Positions 16,413-19,047 of a stretch of 19,047 bases of DNA are shown piece by piece. A program made the translations under genes and the position numbers. A model generated the notes under the pieces. The model was not told the DNA's origin, did not search any database, and was given only the letters and a program-made list of their open reading frames with translations. Source of the stretch: Serpentinimonas sp. (GTDB lineage Bacteria > Pseudomonadota > Gammaproteobacteria > Burkholderiales > Burkholderiaceae_C); NCBI GenBank assembly GCA_025458665.1, contig JALOSG010000067.1:1-19047 (forward strand), given 5' to 3'. Numbering within the stretch: the stretch's first letter is position 1; each line of letters starts with the position of its first letter.

Positions 16413-16418
16413 TACACT
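16413..16418 (+). promoter_or_regulatory. Candidate -10 box giving a leaderless or near-leaderless ygiQ transcript
   Basis: TACACT ends 8 bases before the ATG at 16427, so the transcript would start within about 3 bases of the start codon. No Shine-Dalgarno is present. No clear -35 is seen. Confidence 0.3.
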
Positions 16419-16426
16419 GCTGGACC

Positions 16427-18844
16427 ATGAATGCCCCACTGGACGTCTCGTTCTTCGAGCGCGCCGCCAAACCCCTCACCAGCTACAAACCCTACTGGGC
16501 CAAGCGCTTCGGTACGGCCCCGTTTCTTCCCATGAGCCGGGAGGAGATGGACCGGCTGGGCTGGGACAGCTGCGACATCATCCTGGTCACGGGCGACGCC
16601 TACGTGGACCACCCGAGCTTTGGCATGGCGGTGGTGGGCCGCGTGCTGGAAGCCCAGGGGTTTCGGGTGGGCATCATTGCGCAACCGGCCTGGGACAGCG
16701 CCGAGCCCTTCAAAGTGCTGGGCAAGCCCAACCTGTTCTGGGGCGTGACGGCGGGGAACATGGATTCCATGATCAACCGCTACACGGCCGACCGCAAGAT
16801 ACGCTCCGACGACGCCTACACCCCCGGCGACGTGGGCGGCAAGCGTCCGGACCGTGCCGCCATCGTTTACAGCCAGCGCTGCCGCGAGGCGTACAAGGAC
16901 GTGCCGATTGTGCTGGGCGGTATTGAAGGCTCGCTGCGCCGCATTGCCCACTACGACTACTGGACGGAGACGGTACGACGCTCCATCGTGCTGGACAGCA
17001 AGTGCGACATCCTGTTGTACGGCAACGCCGAGCGCGCCCTGGTGGAGGTGGCCCACCGCATTGCCCGGCGCGAACCGGTGGAGCAGATCACCGATGTGCG
17101 CGGCACCGCCTTCGTGTGCCGCAGCACCCCGGAAGGCTGGTTCGAGACCGATTCCAGCGAGGTGGACACCCCGGGCCGGGTGGATGCGCACCTGAACCCC
17201 TACCTGATGATTTCCGAGCAGGCCAAGGCCCAGGGCCAGACCTGCGCGCGGGACGACGAGGCCGAGGCCAAGGCGCAGGAAGCCACCCGTGCGTCCAGCT
17301 CGGCCATCCAGCCCCTGAATTTCGTGCCCAACCCGGCGCTGGCCAGCCGCCGCGTGCAGAAGCCGCCGCGCGAACGCAACGTGATTCGCCTGCCCAGCTA
17401 CGAGGCCGTGAAGGCCGACCCGGTGCTCTATGCCCACGCCAACCGTGTGCTGCACCTGGAAACCAACCCCGGCAACGCCCGCGCGCTGGTGCAGGCCCAC
17501 GGCAGCGGCCCGGCGGCGCGAGATGTGTGGATCAACCCGCCGCCCATACCGCTCACCACGGCCGAGATGGACTACGTGTTTGGCCTGCCTTACGCGCGCA
17601 GCCCGCACCCCGTTTATGCCGATGAGAACGGCAGCCACGACGGCGCCACCAAGATCCCGGCCTGGGAGATGATCCGCTTCTCGGTGAACATCATGCGCGG
17701 CTGCTTTGGCGGCTGCACCTTCTGCTCCATCACCGAGCACGAGGGCCGCATCATCCAGAGCCGCTCGGAAGACTCCATCATTCAGGAGATCGAGGACATT
17801 CGCGACAAGGTCACGGGCTTCACCGGGGTGGTGTCCGACCTGGGCGGCCCCACGGCCAACATGTACCGCATCGGTTGCAAGAGCCCGGAAATTGAAGCGG
17901 CCTGCCGAAAGCCCAGCTGCGTGTACCCCGGCATCTGCAGCAACCTGAACACCAGCCACGACCCGCTCATCAAGCTGTACCGGCGTGCGCGCGGCCTGAA
18001 GGGTGTGAAAAAGATCCTCATTGGCTCTGGCCTGCGCTACGACCTGGCGGTGGAAAGCCCCGAGTACGTGAAGGAGCTGGTGCAGCATCACGTGGGCGGC
18101 TACCTGAAGATTGCGCCTGAGCATACCGAGGGTGGGCCGCTCTCGAAGATGATGAAACCCGGCATGGGCAGCTACGACCGCTTCAAGCAGATGTTCGAGA
18201 AGTACTCGGCCGAAGTGGGCAAGAAGCAGTACCTGATTCCCTACTTCATTGCGGCGCACCCGGGCACCAGCGACGAGGACATGATGAACCTGGCGCTGTG
18301 GCTCAAGCGAAATGGCTTCCGGGCCGACCAGGTGCAGACCTTCTACCCCAGCCCCATGGCCACCGCCACGGCTATGTACCACACGGGCCTGAACCCGCTC
18401 AAGGGCATACACCGGGATATTGGCCCTGGCGGCCGCAGCGAGGCGGTGGACATTGTGCGCGGCGAGAAACGCCGGCGCCTGCACAAGGCCTTCCTGCGCT
18501 ACCACGACCCCAACAACTGGCCGCTGTTGCGCGAGGCCCTGAAGCGCATGGGCCGCGCCGACCTGATTGGCAACGGCAAGCACCACCTCATTCCCACGTT
18601 CCAGCCGCTCACGGATGGCAGCTACCAGACCGCGCGGCGCAAGAACTCCACGCCAGTGAAAGGCGGGGAGAAACCTTCGGCCCGTGCCGCTGCCGCTGCG
18701 GCCGCGCGCCCTAACGCCGCGCCCGCCAAAGGCACGATCCTGACCCAGCACACCGGCTTGCCGCCGCGGGTGACGGGCAGCGCCCCGCAGCCGTTCGAGC
18801 CGGTGGCCAGGGCAGGGCGGGGCCCAGGGAAAAAGGGGCGCTGA
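16427..18844 (+). CDS. ygiQ: YgiQ family radical SAM protein
   Basis: Large radical SAM protein of 805 residues from ATG 16427. The frame is open 69 bases further upstream, but that would run into the hydrolase gene and add out-of-family residues. The N-terminal domain (about 1-270) is a B12-binding-like fold, including DIILVTGDAYVDHPSFG near 50-66. The radical SAM core begins RFSVNIMRGCFGGCTFCSI, with 4Fe-4S ligands Cys426, Cys430 and Cys433. EGRIIQSRSEDSI, DLGGPTANMY and IAPEHTEGGPLSKMMKPGMG follow as conserved blocks. The last 60 or so residues are a low-complexity Ala/Pro/Gly/Lys tail typical of beta-proteobacterial versions. The family is widespread, yet its reaction is not established. 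The gene ends 34 bases before the convergent pobA stop. Confidence 0.95.
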   Translation: MNAPLDVSFFERAAKPLTSYKPYWAKRFGTAPFLPMSREEMDRLGWDSCDIILVTGDAYVDHPSFGMAVVGRVLEAQGFRVGIIAQPAWDSAEPFKVLGKPNLFWGVTAGNMDSMINRYTADRKIRSDDAYTPGDVGGKRPDRAAIVYSQRCREAYKDVPIVLGGIEGSLRRIAHYDYWTETVRRSIVLDSKCDILLYGNAERALVEVAHRIARREPVEQITDVRGTAFVCRSTPEGWFETDSSEVDTPGRVDAHLNPYLMISEQAKAQGQTCARDDEAEAKAQEATRASSSAIQPLNFVPNPALASRRVQKPPRERNVIRLPSYEAVKADPVLYAHANRVLHLETNPGNARALVQAHGSGPAARDVWINPPPIPLTTAEMDYVFGLPYARSPHPVYADENGSHDGATKIPAWEMIRFSVNIMRGCFGGCTFCSITEHEGRIIQSRSEDSIIQEIEDIRDKVTGFTGVVSDLGGPTANMYRIGCKSPEIEAACRKPSCVYPGICSNLNTSHDPLIKLYRRARGLKGVKKILIGSGLRYDLAVESPEYVKELVQHHVGGYLKIAPEHTEGGPLSKMMKPGMGSYDRFKQMFEKYSAEVGKKQYLIPYFIAAHPGTSDEDMMNLALWLKRNGFRADQVQTFYPSPMATATAMYHTGLNPLKGIHRDIGPGGRSEAVDIVRGEKRRRLHKAFLRYHDPNNWPLLREALKRMGRADLIGNGKHHLIPTFQPLTDGSYQTARRKNSTPVKGGEKPSARAAAAAAARPNAAPAKGTILTQHTGLPPRVTGSAPQPFEPVARAGRGPGKKGR

Positions 18845-18856
18845 GCTTCCACGGAG

Positions 18857-18873
18857 CGGGGCACCGAGCCCCG
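18857..18873. terminator. Hairpin between convergent ygiQ and pobA
   Basis: CGGGGC (18857-18862), loop ACCGA, GCCCCG (18868-18873): a perfect 6-bp GC stem centred in the 34-base gap between two converging stop codons. It has no T-tract on either side, so it may act as a bidirectional but weak or Rho-assisted terminator. Confidence 0.4.
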
Positions 18874-18878
18874 AATCC

Positions 18879-19047
18879 TCACACTCCGAAATTCAGCGGC
18901 AGGCCCACGTAGTTCTCGGCCACGGTGCGCGATCCTGCCTCGCTGTGAACCAGGTAGTCCAGCTCGGCCTCCTGCAGCTTCTGCCCAATGTCCCCGTTGT
19001 CCGGGAAGTGGTGCATGAGGCTGGTGAACCACCACGAAAAGCGCTCG
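18879..19047 (-). CDS. pobA: 4-hydroxybenzoate 3-monooxygenase, C-terminal fragment (cut by window edge)
   Basis: Reading the minus strand from the right edge gives 55 codons and a TGA stop (18879-18881), with no start in the window. The peptide opens ERFSWWFTSLMHHFPDNGD and closes RTVAENYVGLPLNFGV. This matches the C-terminal pattern of PobA: RFSWWMT..LH.FPD, then LEY...SEAG, then AENYVGLP. PobA is a FAD-dependent flavoprotein that hydroxylates 4-hydroxybenzoate to protocatechuate with NADPH and O2, about 390 residues in full. Only about the last seventh is visible, so catalytic residues cannot be checked. The gene converges on ygiQ. Its presence fits a strain able to use plant-derived aromatics through the protocatechuate pathway. 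Confidence 0.85.
   Translation of the reverse strand, partial: ERFSWWFTSLMHHFPDNGDIGQKLQEAELDYLVHSEAGSRTVAENYVGLPLNFGV

Noticed and set aside
16358..16426. Upstream start for ygiQ at 16358
   Set aside because: It would overlap the hydrolase gene and add residues unlike the family. MNAPLDVSFF from 16427 is the better N-terminus.
16412..18751. 779-codon open frame on the minus strand opposite ygiQ
   Set aside because: It mirrors the codon phase of a strongly conserved gene in high-GC DNA, and its translation is His/Ala/Gly/Val-rich with no recognisable domain. It is an antisense shadow.
1..19047. CRISPR arrays, tRNAs, insertion sequences, attachment sites
   Set aside because: No spaced direct repeats, cloverleaf-like CCA-flanked segments, transposase motifs or terminal inverted repeats were seen by eye.

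Overview
The window is 19 kb of high-GC, densely coding chromosomal DNA. Gene content, protein sequences, frequent GTG/TTG starts and short intergenic gaps suggest a betaproteobacterium of the Burkholderiales, most likely Comamonadaceae (Acidovorax/Hydrogenophaga/Rhodoferax-like). The taxonomic call is inference from protein character, not from a marker gene. I see no insertion sequence, phage gene, tRNA, rRNA or CRISPR array.

Left block (1-5598, all +): a tight run of catabolic genes. It holds an acyl-CoA dehydrogenase (5' end cut by the window edge), an NADP-type SDR, a PaaI-type hotdog thioesterase with a TTG start, a CurA-type NADPH-dependent MDR oxidoreductase, an ElaA-like GNAT acetyltransferase and a second SDR of NAD type. 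Gaps are 2 to 48 bases, so this is probably one operon for oxidation and reduction of acyl-CoA or enone/carbonyl intermediates. The substrate cannot be read from the sequence.

Centre (5617-11741, all +): tex, the nucleic-acid-binding Tex/YhgF protein, follows 18 bases downstream but is broken. About 41 bases appear to be missing inside its helix-hairpin-helix domain, and the frame is lost. Next come two tandem HDOD-domain proteins and a patatin-like lipase. The HDOD genes are 8 bases apart, and the patatin start overlaps the preceding stop (GTGA). Then comes trhO (rhodanese-type tRNA U34 hydroxylase), which may have a leaderless start.

Right block: convergent to trhO is a leftward gene for a membrane-anchored GGDEF-EAL protein. 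Its N-terminal sensor looks like an eroded MHYT domain. Upstream of it is a 260-base structured intergenic region, then a leftward iron-type alcohol dehydrogenase. A rightward HSL-family alpha/beta hydrolase is divergent from the dehydrogenase, and ygiQ (radical SAM) follows it. The last 169 bases are the 3' end of a leftward gene that I read as pobA (4-hydroxybenzoate 3-monooxygenase); it has no start codon in the window.

Most of the window is ordinary housekeeping, catabolic and signalling DNA. The points worth a second look are the tex lesion, the HDOD-HDOD-patatin cassette, the degenerate MHYT sensor, the leaderless-type starts and the unusually frequent ATA codon. I found no convincing undescribed defence or mobile system.
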